Assembly: GCA_949825045.1 (NCBI GenBank)
Contig: OX463808.1
Span: 28,333,674-28,397,673, forward strand
Reading direction: 5' to 3'
Source of the DNA: Argyresthia goedartella
Taxonomy: Eukaryota > Arthropoda > Insecta > Lepidoptera > Argyresthiidae
DNA length: 64,000 nucleotides
Shown: in pieces, positions 1 through 10,520 of the stretch
Position numbering within the stretch: the stretch's first letter is position 1
How the letters are laid out: the number at the start of each line of letters is the position of its first letter
Made by a program: the position numbers and the translations under genes
The notes under the pieces: model-generated
Told to the model about the DNA's origin: nothing
Databases searched by the model: none
What the model saw: the letters and a program-made list of their open reading frames with translations, nothing else

Positions 1-772
1 GATTGCGCCGCATCACTATGTCTGAGAGCTTCTTTTACTCTGACATCACAAGGTCGTCCTGTAAACTCCTGTCTCGCTTGATCACGGCAGGGTTACCTAC
101 GTGCGATTTGTGTTTGTGAATTTTAGTCCACTCTGTCTGAGAGAGGTGTTATTTATTAGTACTTATTCAGGCTATTGGTAAATTCTAAGGCTAGGTAGGT
201 ACCTACCTCCTTACTTATGTAATTGTCATTTGTTTTATACTGGGTCTAAAGTGTTTACTTTTAGTTAAACAAAAAGGTATTCAATTAAAAATGAATCGAA
301 TTTTATTTGTGAACAATTGCTTTAGATACCCTAAAATGTTAGGTACTTAAGTCACTGTTGTTGCAAAAATCACAGAAAAGTTGCTTATGAGGAGCGGCTA
401 GCGCGCAACGCGACTGCGAGCCAAGCGAGCGGCAACATAACTGAATTCCCGCCCGTCGGGTTAGCCGGTCGAACGTACCTAAACTATAGAGTGAGAGCCC
501 CTGGTGAGGCTTTGACGATACCGATATTCGATTTTTTTTTGGGTTGAGGTCAAGCCGACGCTCCTTCAAACGCGATTCGTGTGGTGGTATTGCGATCTCC
601 CCGTTTTGTACCGCAGATCGTGAGCATATAGCCTTGCGGCGCCGTGACGAAACGTGTGATTTGTCTAAAAAGTGACATGGGTTCTGGACGAACTGAAGGA
701 ATCTTAGACCCAAATGATATTTTAAACACCAATGAAGCGGCGATTGTACGATTTGTTATGTTGTAACCTTAG
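1..772. other. Non-coding stretch upstream of the first visible Cul3 exon (intron)
   Basis: I see no supportable gene here. The exon at 773 is preceded by a splice acceptor ending at 772, so this is presumably intron of Cul3, whose earlier exons lie outside the window. Bases about 390-720 are richer in G+C and CpG than the surroundings, with short open frames on the minus strand that show no recognisable domain; they may be an old repeat. Confidence 0.5.
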
Positions 773-3700
773 GAGATCATCAACGAGACGGACATCCCCG
801 AGAAGGACCTGGTCCGCGCGCTGCAGTCGCTGGCGATGGGCAAGCCCACGCAGCGCGTGCTCATCAAACACCCCAAGACCAAGGACATCGAGCCGACCCA
901 CCACTTCTACGTGAACGACGCCTTCACCTCCAAGCTGCATAGGTATAGTTCAGGACATTTGTTTTGTGTGCCATCATTACAATGGGGAATCTCTACCAGA
1001 AAGTCTTCCCCATTCGACAATAATTATTATCGGATTCGTCGCAAATTGTATGACTACATTATTCTGTGGGAGAGACTCCACAGACTAATTGGTTGGCTAA
1101 GTTATAGCAAAAGGTCCCTTTCGGAACCTGAACCTGCAGCCTTATGGCGTAAGTCGTCTGAGCTATGAACTTCATATAGACTTTTACGTTTGACACCTTG
1201 CACCAGCTTCATCTGTCAAATTGGTATCACGCAAGTAGCATCATAATGGAGGCCAAACCCAAGCTCATTGAATGAAGCCTAGAAGCCTTCGGTGATATCC
1301 CGCAATCGATGAAATTGTATGAGCATGAGATGAACCATAGACACACGCTATGCACTTCAGAGAGTTACGCCATAAGGCTGCTGAACTGGTGGTTTAATGG
1401 TGCATGGTTCACGAAACTTTATAATCAAATGCCTTTAAAAAAATATAGGGGTGGTGGGATTTTTTCAAACATTTTTTTGTCGATAAAATGGAGTCCTCTT
1501 TATTTATTTTATTATTTAATATGTCCAGTTTATGAAGAATCACACTGTATTAAATACTGTGTAGTACTACATTCAAGGCCGTATATCGAAACATTAAAAA
1601 ATAGTTTGTTAATGTAGTATTATTCTTTGCTCATCGATACCGGAAGTGGATATAAATTGCATAATTTATTTACAGAAATAAAATCGAATATGATAAAAAA
1701 CTTATTATTATTTACTATAATTCGAATGAGCAATTATTAATCTTATAATGACTAATAACTCAAAAACCGCAGTTAAAGATTTTTTACGTTAATATCGGCA
1801 AAGTCCGGTTAATATAGCAAAGAAAATGGCCATACAAATAATCTCTTGTACTACTGTTAATTCATAAAAACCCGTATGGTTAATTATTTGTTGTTATAGC
1901 GGCAATAGAAACGCAGCCTCTGTGAAAATTTCAGCTCTCTACCTATTTCGGTTGATCCGGTAGAGCCCGGTGACAGACGGACAGTGGAGGCTTAGTAATA
2001 GGGTCCCGTCTGGCACCCTTCGGGTACAGAACCCTAAAAAAGACAACGTGCTTGTAGCACGACTCATTGTCACAAATCATGGTTCCATATTTACGAGCAT
2101 ACACATTTGTAGATAAACTACAATAACGTGGCGCGCCCCTCCACCACCCGCCGGCGAGACAGCGAGCATACTCTCAACGCGAGTGAGCGCGACAGCGTAC
2201 TTATGGAGTAGTGAAGGGGCGCGTAATGTTATCGCAGTTTATCTCTACATAGGACATTTGCACGCAGTGCCGTGCGCTGATGCTACAACTTCAAGGGTTT
2301 GAGCTGCGAAAATGGAAAACCGAAAGGCTTGCTAATGCTAAGTTCGCGTACTCTTTTTCGTAAGACGAGTTGAATTTATGATTAATATATCGCAGGGTCA
2401 AGATCCAGACTGTGGCGGCGAAAGGCGAGTCGGAGCCGGAGCGGCGCGAGACCAGGAACAAGGTGGATGAGGACCGCAAGCACGAGATCGAGGCTGCCAT
2501 CGTGCGCATCATGAAGGCCAGGAAGAAGATGTCGGTGAGTGACCTACAAGATTATTTATTCGTATGCCATAATATTGTATATTTATACAGAGACGGCATA
2601 CACATTCTGTGCACTACCTTACAATGTTACAGATTGCATTTTACTAAACTAGGATATTTTATTTGAGGCCATATATGTAAACAAAGAAATGTCACTGTCA
2701 AAATGACATTCCAGTTGGTGAAAACTTTTTTTTTCATTGTTATATTTCAGAAACAAGGCAAACACAAGAGTGTGCTCATCACACAAATGTTTACCCTGGC
2801 CGGGGTTCGAATTGCCTGCGGAGCTATCAATATCGTTATCGGCATAATATAATTTCCGTGAAAAAATATCTAGCTGATGGTTAAAACCGAATAAAAATCG
2901 GTTGCGTGGTTTAGGAGTAAACAGATATACACAGACAGACGCGGAGAGCGACTTTTTTTTGCTAGTGATAATGAAATTATTGTATTGTTATGATGTTCTT
3001 AATAATAAAGATATTTATTTATTTATGTTCTACTGTGAAAAGGTTAAGGATAATAAAGACCGCGCCATCACCTGTCCTGAAACGGAAAGTGTAACTAAAT
3101 ACGCTTATCTCACTGGAGTCCGCGAAAATGGTGTCTGCGTGACTTTTTTTTTGGTTTTGGCAGATTCGTTTTGCATAAGTTCAAAAAAGAATCAAAAGGT
3201 TACAAACCTCTTTAGGGTCCAAGCACCATATTTCTTTTCGCTAGAAAGAATTGTTTTCCTTTACATAAAATGAATGTTACATCTATTGACAAATCTGTCT
3301 GACTGAGTATGTTTAGTTGTTTCAGAAGTTTTAAAACAGAGATGAAAATAAATTATAGCTATTCTTTTTCTCAATAATAGTAACCATCGATCTAGCGTAC
3401 ATTTTCTCTAATGGTACACCTTTGTTTACATATTTGGTCTCAAATTAAAAATCCAAGTTTAGTTGGAATGCTCGGTTCTCATTAAATTACTTGTTGCATA
3501 GTAACAGGTTCTCCTTAACTGTTCATAGAATCGGAACTGATATTGCATTCATGGTAGTGTGGCCGACGAGGCTATTTTGTGAGTTATTCCAGCGCGTTAG
3601 ATTAAGATATGGGATATAACTTATACGTGGTATACTTATTTCAGTATCTAAATTAGATCACATCCAAGCTTTCCCTCGAGAGCCGCGCGGTCAGGGTCTG

Positions 3701-5362
3701 GGAGCCGCGCGGTCAGGGTCTGGGAGCCGCGCGGTCAGGGTCAGGGAGCCGCGCGGTCAGGGTCTGGGAGCCGCGCGGTCAGGGTCTGGGAGCCGCGCGG
3801 TCAGGGTCAGGGAGCCGCGCGGTCAGGGTCTGGGAGCCGCGCGGTCAGGGTCTGGGAGCCGCGCGGTCAGGGTCAGGGAGCCGCGCGGTCAGGGTCAGGG
3901 AGCCGCGCGGTCAGGGTCTGGGAGCCGCGCGGTCAGGGTCAGGGAGCCGCGCGGTCAGGGTCTGGGAGCCGCGCGGTCAGGGTCAGGGAGCCGCGCGGTC
4001 AGGGTCAGGGAGCCACGCGGTCAGGGTCTGGGAGCCGCGCGGTCAGGGTCAGGGAGCCGCGCGGTCAGGGTCAGGGAGCCGCGCGGTCAGGGTAGCAAAA
4101 ACTAAGCGCATACAAGTGGGATTTACTCGACTGGCACGTCAGACTAGGACTTTTTTTTTAAGTTTGTGATCCACCGACCCTTACGATACGCTGAAATCGT
4201 CAGATTAAAATGTACAGTTAAAAGCAGTGGTTTGGACAACCTTGGAGCGCAACGAAAGCAAAAGTATGTACATGAGTTTTAAGAGTACAATTTCGGAACT
4301 TAATTAAATAGGTATCTGAACTTTACTATTTTTACAAATAAAAAGTTTTAATAATAGTGTAAATCGTAGTTTATTTTTCGAGGAAGTTATGCATTATTTT
4401 TTTATAAAATTAAATTAAAAAAAAGTATTATATGAAACCAAATAACCTGTCATATTGATCGATGTTTTTTAAATTTAATGACAATGTACAAAATATTTTC
4501 TGTTTTTTGACGTGATAACGTCTTTAAAATCGTTTTAGTCGGGTGACATGTTCAGAAACTTGTGTCACACCAAAACCTCACGAGCGCGATCGCAGGTATA
4601 ACGAGAGAGAGACGGACCGATCTCCCGTCTCATCTCGAGCGCTGCCAGTCATTCCGTGAAACTTGTCACGCGGAATCCTCACGAGCGGAGGCTGGCATAG
4701 CGTTCGAGTGAGTGGACCGATCTTCCGTCTCTCTCACTCTAGCGGCATCCAAACCCTTTATCACGTAAACATCTCGATCGTAAACCTACTTTACAAACAA
4801 CCAATTTTTTTTTATATAATAAAAATACTCTACCTCAACTGTATTTCATTTATAAGCAAGATCATCTAAACAATAATAAAACAAATGTATTAAAATAGTT
4901 AGGTTCCGATCTCCTAGATATTCCGACCACTGGTTATCAGCATGCAATTAACTCACCATATCTTAGACGCGTGAGTAAATCCCACTTGTGTGGACTTATT
5001 TTTTGTTGCCCTAACCGCGCGGCTTTAAGTGGAAAGCAGAAAGGTAGATCTGGCAAAAATACTAAATATGGTGTAAGGTATCTCCTATGTCTAATCTGAC
5101 GCACTCGAATAACTCAGGAAAACCCCTCGTGGTCTCTCGAATGGTCAGGCGAATATTATCGGCCTGGGGGCTTCTTATGTGATATATGTGTTGCTTTCCC
5201 CCTCCCCAGCACCTGCTGCTAGTGACGGAGGTGACGGACCAACTGCGCACGCGCTTCCTGCCCTCGCCCGTCGTCATCAAGAAGCGCATCGAGGGACTCA
5301 TCGAGCGAGAGTACCTCGCGCGCACTCCGGACGACCGCAAGGTCTACAACTACGTCGCTTAG
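773..5362 (+). CDS. Cul3: Cullin-3, C-terminal three coding exons (5' part outside window)
   Basis: Cullin-3 is the scaffold of CUL3-RING ubiquitin ligases: it binds BTB adaptors at its N-terminus and RBX1 near its C-terminus. Three exons are seen: 773-942, 2396-2534 and 5210-5362, with GT-AG introns and phases that join exactly (AG at 941-942 plus G at 2396 makes Arg). Exon 1 reads [20 protein letters not shown] and ends FTSKLHR. Exon 2 carries [20 protein letters not shown], whose IMK lysine sits where cullins are neddylated. Exon 3 carries [18 protein letters not shown] and ends YNYVA before TAG, as cullin-3 normally does. The closeness to animal CUL3, not CUL1/2/4, rests on GKPTQRVL and the YVA end. 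The gene is convergent with tectonic; the stop codons are 282 bases apart. The introns hold a fold-back MITE (2108-2249) and a minisatellite/MITE (3681-5024). Confidence 0.97.
1859..2045 (-). repeat. Copy of a dispersed lepidopteran-type repeat
   Basis: Sequence around 1900-2040 (gttatagcggcaa, gtgaaaatttca, aatagggtcccgtctgg, cccttcgggtac, ending gaaccctaaaa) matches the reverse complement of 38818-39000. The two copies belong to one interspersed family. The family is common in lepidopteran DNA from general knowledge; I cannot assign it to a named element. It lies inside a Cul3 intron. Confidence 0.7.
2108..2249. mobile_element. Fold-back MITE in Cul3 intron
   Basis: The left end tgtagataaactacaataa (from 2108) is mirrored, imperfectly, by cgcagtttatctctaca at the right end (to 2249). 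The inverted similarity continues through ggcgcgcccct / aggggcgcg, so about 33 bases at each end can pair. There is no coding capacity. The central 75 bases are GC-rich. Flanks catacacatt and cataggacat do not give a clean target duplication. Confidence 0.65.
2535..3680. other. Cul3 intron sequence before the minisatellite
   Basis: This is intronic. A tRNA-like B-box string (ggggttcgaattgcc) lies near 2795 and a repeat-like tail (gttgcgtggtttaggagtaa) near 2902, suggesting an old SINE or LINE remnant. The open frame 2902-3273 shows no domain and I do not consider it a gene. Confidence 0.4.
3681..4093 (+). repeat. 22-bp GC-rich minisatellite, 19 copies
   Basis: The unit agccgcgcggtcagggt plus a five-base linker repeats exactly every 22 bases, 19 times from 3681 to 4093. 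The linker is either ctggg or caggg; in order the 18 linkers read T T A T T A T T A A T A T A A T A A. Copy 16 has ccacgcgg in place of ccgcgcgg. The last copy runs directly into the left inverted arm of the MITE at 4077-5024, so the array looks like an expansion of that element's terminus. The strand is rich in GGG runs. It lies in the last Cul3 intron. Confidence 0.97.
4077..5024. mobile_element. Non-autonomous DNA element with terminal inverted repeats (source of the minisatellite)
   Basis: The left arm, 4077-4128 (agccgcgcggtcagggtagc ... caagtgggatttactc), is mirrored at 4973-5024, read on the minus strand as agccgcgcggttagggcaac ... caagtgggatttactc. About 52 bases at each end are inverted copies with a few differences. 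The interior is AT-rich and non-coding. It holds an internal direct duplication: cctcacgagcg followed by ggaccgatctyccgtct occurs at about 4576-4632 and again at about 4677-4732. No convincing target duplication was found. The superfamily is unknown. Confidence 0.8.
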
Positions 5363-5606
5363 GCACTACCGACCTCGTGACATGGCTGCAACGGTGGGAG
5401 TTACGTCACAATCACTACTAACGACGCCTCGGCTGTTCGGAGCGAGCGAACAGAGACGCGCTCTGGTCGCTCGCTCCCGCGCTTGCCTCGGGAGCTAGCG
5501 CGGACAAATTAAGATAGGCTTTTGTTGGCAGGCCGTCACATGAGAAAATTGATTGGATGCCAAGTTAGAAGTGATAGAAGTAACAGAAGTATTTAAATTA
5601 TTTCAA

Positions 5607-5617
5607 AATAAAATAAA
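5607..5617 (+). terminator. Cul3 polyadenylation signals
   Basis: Two overlapping AATAAA hexamers (5607-5612 and 5612-5617) lie about 245 bases after the Cul3 stop and just before the tectonic stop codon on the other strand. On the minus strand an AATAAA overlaps the tectonic stop codon (5644-5649). Both 3' ends therefore share the same roughly 40 bases. Confidence 0.7.
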
Positions 5618-5644
5618 AATTATTAGTTAATATTGAACGCTTTT

Positions 5645-8600
5645 TTATTTTGAAATAAATGTAAGGATACAGATCGGTAACATCGTAATAGCATTTGCGA
5701 AATTAGGGTAACATTTATTGGATGGAAAGGGGAAGAAGAAATCTCTAGGTAAATGAATATTCAACTGCGGACTTCCCGCGTACTCATAGACGGACGGCTT
5801 CGTGACGTCGACAAATATAGTTTCTATTGTTATTACGTAAGATGGGTTCTCGTCGTGAAATGATACATTGCGGGTTGTAACGTGAGCTGTGGCAGATAGT
5901 ATTTTGATATTTTTTTTGGTGGCAATATCACTAACATCGGCGAAACCAAACACGAATGAGACCTTTGATATAGCGTTATTGCAACTCATGACATTGCTTT
6001 CTTTATCATAATCCCCGTAGAGTGGTAATCCGTGGAATTGTTGCCTTAGCTCTATCCAGTCCTCGTCCACCAACTCGCGAGGGTTACCTATCGGTGAGAT
6101 GAACACTTTTCTGTCAATTCCCAAGATTCTTGTAATATTGCTCTGTATGAGCTGACAGGCATCTGTCCTGTTTAAATTCATTCTCGTCTCTTGCACGTAA
6201 CGACATTTACATCTCTTCGTTGTTCCAAAAAGTACAACGTTACGTGTCGTGTTGGACAACACGCAGAAACCATTCCTGTTCTCTGGATAAACCAATATAT
6301 TGTCCGACTGGGCTCCAAAGTTGAAAAAGTAACTTGAGTAGTTGCTCTTCTGGACAGAAGCTATGACTGGCAGGCCCATCAAGTATCCAGGATTTCCACT
6401 TAACTGCAGAGGTTTCATAAGTGAATCTTGCGTTCCGATGATAAACTTTACGCTAATATGTTGTGTAAATAAAGGCACTCTCGGCGAAACGTTCAGTGTA
6501 TGAAAATACACAAACGCGTTTGTAATCTTGGCGTCGTTATAGTGAAACACATACTCTACTCTTAGTGCTAGATTAGTGCATAGTATTGTGTCGGTGCAGA
6601 CAGGCTCGTGTTGCTCCTCGCTATAATTCGTGCATGCAGTTTCACTGCAGACGATTATTGTCCAGTTTGTGCAATGAAGTGTTGTACAATTCTGGAATAA
6701 AAAGATTATCTCTACTTTGGATGCACTATGAAGTATGAAAATGATTAACATAACGTAACATTTACATACAGGCACGCACATACATTGCTTCTGGCCCTAC
6801 ACTAGGGTACCGTCTCGTGGGCACGGGAAACATCCCTTTCTTTCTCCCCAGCCGGGATTCGAACCCGGGACCTCTCGCTCGGGAAGCACAGCCTCGATCG
6901 CACCACAAAGGTCGTAAAAAATCTTAAATAAAATAATTACCAAGGCCGAGTTATCTTTGAATTTGTCTGTAACACTAACTACACTGGTGTTTTGGATGTT
7001 TTTGAGAATGTGGAACATTTCGAGGTCCCTAATAACGACGTTGCATTTCCATTGTTGGTCTTTCAAAAAGTGTATTGGTGATCTATTGTCGCAGTAACTG
7101 TTTATTTGCGAAGATGGTAAATCTGTAACATGTAATATTTTAATACATTTGAAATTTACATATAAGCACTGTACATACATTACAAGACATATTCGTATAG
7201 TTTTATATTATTTTATTAGTACCAATGTAAGTTATCGATCCATGCTTTAGCAACCATATTGGATCGCGATTAGTATATGACTTGAATGAAAATGTTATGG
7301 GGTTTGTCATTTTAGAATGTTCATGCCATTTCAAATTTCTATCAGTTATTGTCTTTGCTTCATCTATATTGTACTGAAAAGGAAAAAACATAGTATTAGG
7401 TGTTACTGTTGTAGACATAAAGTGTAAATAAAATTAGAATGATATCATAAATGCATGAAAATTAAACCTTTTTGTAGTTTGTGTTCCGTTTGTCTGGCAG
7501 ATTGGTCCTGACAATGCAAAACAAATGATCCACATTATTGATCATTGGTGACCTTTTATCCAAGACTGAGCAAAAAAAGTCATCTTGCTGTAGACTTGTT
7601 CCCTTTTCAGGACAATTAAATAACTTTGCATCATTTTCTGAGCAATCTCTGTCACAGCAACAATTAATGTCGCATACTTGGTACTGTAATATAAGAATAA
7701 CAATAAAACCTGTAAATTATATATTTGTATTGTCATTCTCTTCATCATCAACTTTGTACCTAGTTCATTTAATTATTAGATAATTATCAATTAATTTACT
7801 AATTCAATTAAATATTATACAGGTGTTGTTTTGTAAAATTACGCCCGGGTCAGGGAATATTATTTACATATCGGTTGTAAATAAAAATTTGTTTTCTTTT
7901 CCCCCCGCATAATTTTAATTCATAAATCGCCATGTTCGATTTGTCCTAAAATAACCGCAACGTGCGGACACGCCCGGCTGGTCCACAAGGAGCGCCCGCG
8001 CCGCGGGTGCGTGCCCTACATGGCGAGCCCGGTATCAAGCGTTCGATTTAGTTCTAATCCACAATTTTATATAAAAAAAAAAAAAGTATTTTTATATTTT
8101 TTGCTTCAGTGTCCTGTAGATATCCATCTCCTGAGTTGGGGCAAAACTTTAAAAAACAACACCTGTATATATTAGCAATGATGACATACCAATAAGTTGC
8201 AATAGCAGTCTTCTTCAGGAATCCTTTTCTTTGGTACGGCAGCTGCAGGTTTCATAGTAGTTTGATTTGATGTCCCAAAAATGGACAAATCAGTAATATT
8301 TTCAAACTCTGTTGTTGAAACGGGAACTTCGGACGCAAATGGAACCTCTATTGTTGTTGCACTTTCTTCATCAAGTAACACATCATAAACAACACTTGTC
8401 TGAGGCATTTCAGTGTTTACTGCTATTTCAGTTGATGTTTCATTTTGGGTTGGAGAAGTTAGATTATCCAATTTGATTTGTGCCAATTTTGGAGCATTCG
8501 TGCGAAAGAATAGAGCATGTGGATTATTCTTGTAATCTTTTATAATATCACTTAACCGTTTCCTCTGACTAGTTCGATTCAAATCTTCAATTTGTTTAGT

Positions 8601-8690
8601 AGAATCAACTTGCCCTTGAATGTAGTCCATTACACAAAATTGGAATACTACAGAAATTAAAGTAAAGGAGAAGTATAGCAGTATGTTCAT
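5645..8690 (-). CDS. tctn: Tectonic, ciliary transition-zone protein (five exons)
   Basis: Tectonics are secreted or membrane-bound members of the MKS complex at the ciliary transition zone. Exons on the minus strand: 8690-8190, 7683-7468, 7373-7223, 7122-6941 and 6691-5645. All junctions are GT-AG and in phase, giving about 698 residues, a usual length for the family. Exon 1 starts MNILLYFSFTLISVVFQ (signal peptide), then a Ser/Thr/Glu-rich linker, and ends with DCYCNLL. Exon 2 carries the Cys-rich start CDINCCCDRDC. The last exon has the family motif SGNPGYLMGLPVI and a hydrophobic C-terminus. Intron 4 holds a tRNA-derived SINE; intron 1 holds a MITE. Its ATG lies two bases after the B9D2 stop codon in the same exon, with A at -3, so both proteins may come from one transcript. 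Start choice: an upstream in-frame GTG at 8696 would overlap the B9D2 stop and is not needed. Confidence 0.95.
6785..6915 (-). repeat. tRNA-derived SINE in tectonic intron 4
   Basis: On the minus strand tggtgcgatcgagg resembles an A box, and ggtcccgggttcgaatcccg contains a perfect B box. The element ends ctagtgtagggccagaagca. The same tail appears at 57419-57440 (tgcttctggcctcacactag). It sits between tectonic exons 4 and 5 in the same orientation as the gene. The 5' stem needed for a functional tRNA is absent. Confidence 0.7.
7820..8165. mobile_element. Tc1/mariner-type MITE in tectonic intron 1
   Basis: The ends caggtgttgttttgtaaa (from 7820) and tttaaaaaacaacacctg (to 8165) are inverted copies, and both sides are flanked by TA. 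The 346-bp interior has no coding frame and contains a GC-rich patch (7960-8035). TA duplication and a CAGG start suggest mobilisation by a Tc1/mariner transposase. Confidence 0.75.
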
Positions 8691-8692
8691 TT

Positions 8693-9696
8693 TCACTTAT
8701 ATTCTACTCCAAATTGGGTGAAGTTTCGGAGGATTATGTCTATATGCAATTTGATGATGCCTTTCGACTCAGTTTTTAATTTGTACCTATAATGAAAAAA
8801 TAAATCAATTATATTATGCTCAGCTCAACGAACTCCAAGAAGAAGTATAGTGACCTTGATCAATTTATTATCCTCACCTGTCCAAACCAAGGTTCACAAC
8901 ATCGCTCTGCAAGAGCTGATGTGATCCTCCGAGGAAGTATTGTCTTATCTTATCAGTAATGGTAACGGCAGCAGGGGCCCAGCATGGAACATCTATGTTG
9001 TGGTAACCAGGGGCTGTAGGGACACTACAGCAACTGTAGCCCACTATCCAGGATCTACCAAGGGAGTCTAGGCAACTTACTTGAAATAATATTTTCGGCC
9101 AACCTGATGGGAGATTATTGGATAGTAATATTAATTTAATTAAAATAATAATGGGTCAGAATAACTGCGCTCAGCTCTACATATGAAGCCAACAACAGGT
9201 GAGTCACGAGAATAGACGAAGCTGATGAATTTCATTCAAAAGAACCATTTATGTGATGATCTACTAAATGTAACAATTAGAATCTAAAACAGATTTGAGA
9301 AAAAATCAGCAACATCAAGATGTATAAACTTTTCTAACCTTGCAATCCTTTCGTGATATAATGTATATCCAATGGCTGACTCCAAACAACACCTCCATCA
9401 AAACCAGACTTGCCTGAGACAGTCTGGCCTTCAGGAAGACCAGAAACTAAGGTCCAATTTGAGCCTAAAAGGGGAGTTATCGAATTACAGATTGTTATCT
9501 TAGACTATTTACATTGTTATTTGCAAAGCCGCTTCAGCACAACTACTACGATAGAATCATGGAAATAGTGGAGCACATACTGTAAATAGGTACTCTGTAC
9601 TGTACCTGATTGGAAGGAATATCGGCAAAACAAGGAACAGTTGTTTTTGAATTTACTTGCACTCTCAATATGGCCCAGGATGTGTAATTCAGCCAT
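8693..9696 (-). CDS. B9d2: B9 domain-containing protein 2 (four exons)
   Basis: B9D2 is a C2-like B9-domain protein of the MKS/B9 complex at the ciliary transition zone. Exons on the minus strand: 9696-9606, 9464-9339, 9103-8878 and 8786-8693. All are GT-AG and in phase, giving 178 residues; the human protein is about 175. The protein starts MAELHILGHI. Exon 2 contains NWTLVSGLPEGQT and PLDIHYITKGLQG. Exon 3 carries GWPKILFQVSCLDSLGRSWI and VPTAPGYHNIDVPCWAP. Exon 4 ends IIKLHIDIILRNFTQFGVEY K, close to the conserved end of the family. It lies directly upstream of tectonic on the same strand; TGA at 8695-8693 is followed by AA and then the tectonic ATG. An X-box lies at 9813-9826. Transposon DNA begins about 340 bases upstream, so the promoter is probably short. 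Confidence 0.96.
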
Positions 9697-9812
9697 TAGA
9701 TGGTTCTTCTGTCGACCTTTCTATCAGCAACGCACGAATACATAATTGTATATTCAAATCGAGCAATCTTACACAAAAATCTATTTTTGACTGTTTGCTT
9801 TGTTGTTTCTCG

Positions 9813-9826
9813 GTCTCCATGGTGAT
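9813..9826 (-). promoter_or_regulatory. X-box (RFX/DAF-19-type site) upstream of B9D2
   Basis: Read on the gene strand the sequence is ATCACC AT GGAGAC. This fits the RFX X-box consensus RYYNYY-AT-RRNRAC at every position. It lies 117-130 bases upstream of the B9D2 ATG, a usual distance for ciliary gene X-boxes. Function is inferred from match, position and the ciliary identity of both downstream genes. Confidence 0.7.
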
Positions 9827-10239
9827 GAGATGACGGATGGAGTTTTTTTACCCTATCGTCCTCAGAGTAAGTAAGAATCAGAGGAGGACTATTTTCCATG
9901 AACAGAAGTTAATATACCTAACTCTCTACTCATACGACCGTTTTACTTTGTATGACTGAAACCGATATAGTTTTGACAGGACATGTAGGATTCTTTTCGC
10001 GTACAATTTTAATGACAACCAGCGATGGAGTCAGGAGGCCTACTATGACCTCTTAAATCTATTCAGTTTAAGGCCTTAAACTGAACTGCATTGCTAATTC
10101 GTACCATGACCTCTAAAAAGCAAGGCAGTTTAAGCCCTTATTACGTCCAGCGTTTTCATGCAGTTCACCTTTTTTTTCCTCAATCGTACCATGACGTGCC
10201 ATTTGACAAGCGCTCGGAGATTACTGAAATAGTGTTGCC

Positions 10240-10520
10240 GGATAATCGATCGTATATCGATTATTAATCGATTCTCCTAAGTACATATAAGTAATCTAAC
10301 AAATCGATCTAGTATCGATATAATCGATTAGATCGATACTATCGATTAACATAATTGTACCAATTAAATCGATTATAATCGATTTATCGATTATAATTGC
10401 TGTTTCTAATAATTAAATCGATTATATCAATAGTATCGATGGTGAGAAGCAATGCGATAGAATCGATAAAATCGATACTATCGACACAAACGATTAAATC
10501 GAGGTATCGGTTAAGATTAT
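10240..10520. repeat. Left subterminal ATCGAT-rich repeat array of the hAT
   Basis: More than a dozen atcgat/aatcgatta motifs in alternating orientation fill this stretch. A mirror array lies at 15415-15660. Subterminal short motifs of this kind are usual transposase binding sites in hAT elements; that role is inferred. Confidence 0.8.

Noticed and set aside
339..1168. Open frames around the first Cul3 exon
   Set aside because: The minus frames have no domain, and the plus frames are the cullin exon read into its intron or in the wrong phase.
3681..4093. Regular 22-bp repeats that could suggest a CRISPR array
   Set aside because: There are no unique spacers: the whole 22-bp period repeats with two linker variants, in an intron of an animal gene. 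It is a minisatellite.
6797..6910. tRNA gene
   Set aside because: The B box is perfect, but the acceptor stem and a proper anticodon arm are missing. It is a SINE. The same reasoning applies near 16660 and 61020.
8172..9696. A single fused B9D2-tectonic protein
   Set aside because: A TGA in the B9D2 frame and a frame change separate the two. Splicing around it would need sites I do not see.
8690..9696. Leaky scanning as the way tectonic is translated
   Set aside because: The spliced B9D2 frame holds several further ATGs (for example in GATGGAGG and GATGTTCC), so scanning ribosomes would rarely reach the tectonic ATG.
9696..9899. Small gene upstream of B9D2 on the minus strand
   Set aside because: The frame overlaps the probable promoter and X-box, has no domain, and is out of frame with B9D2.
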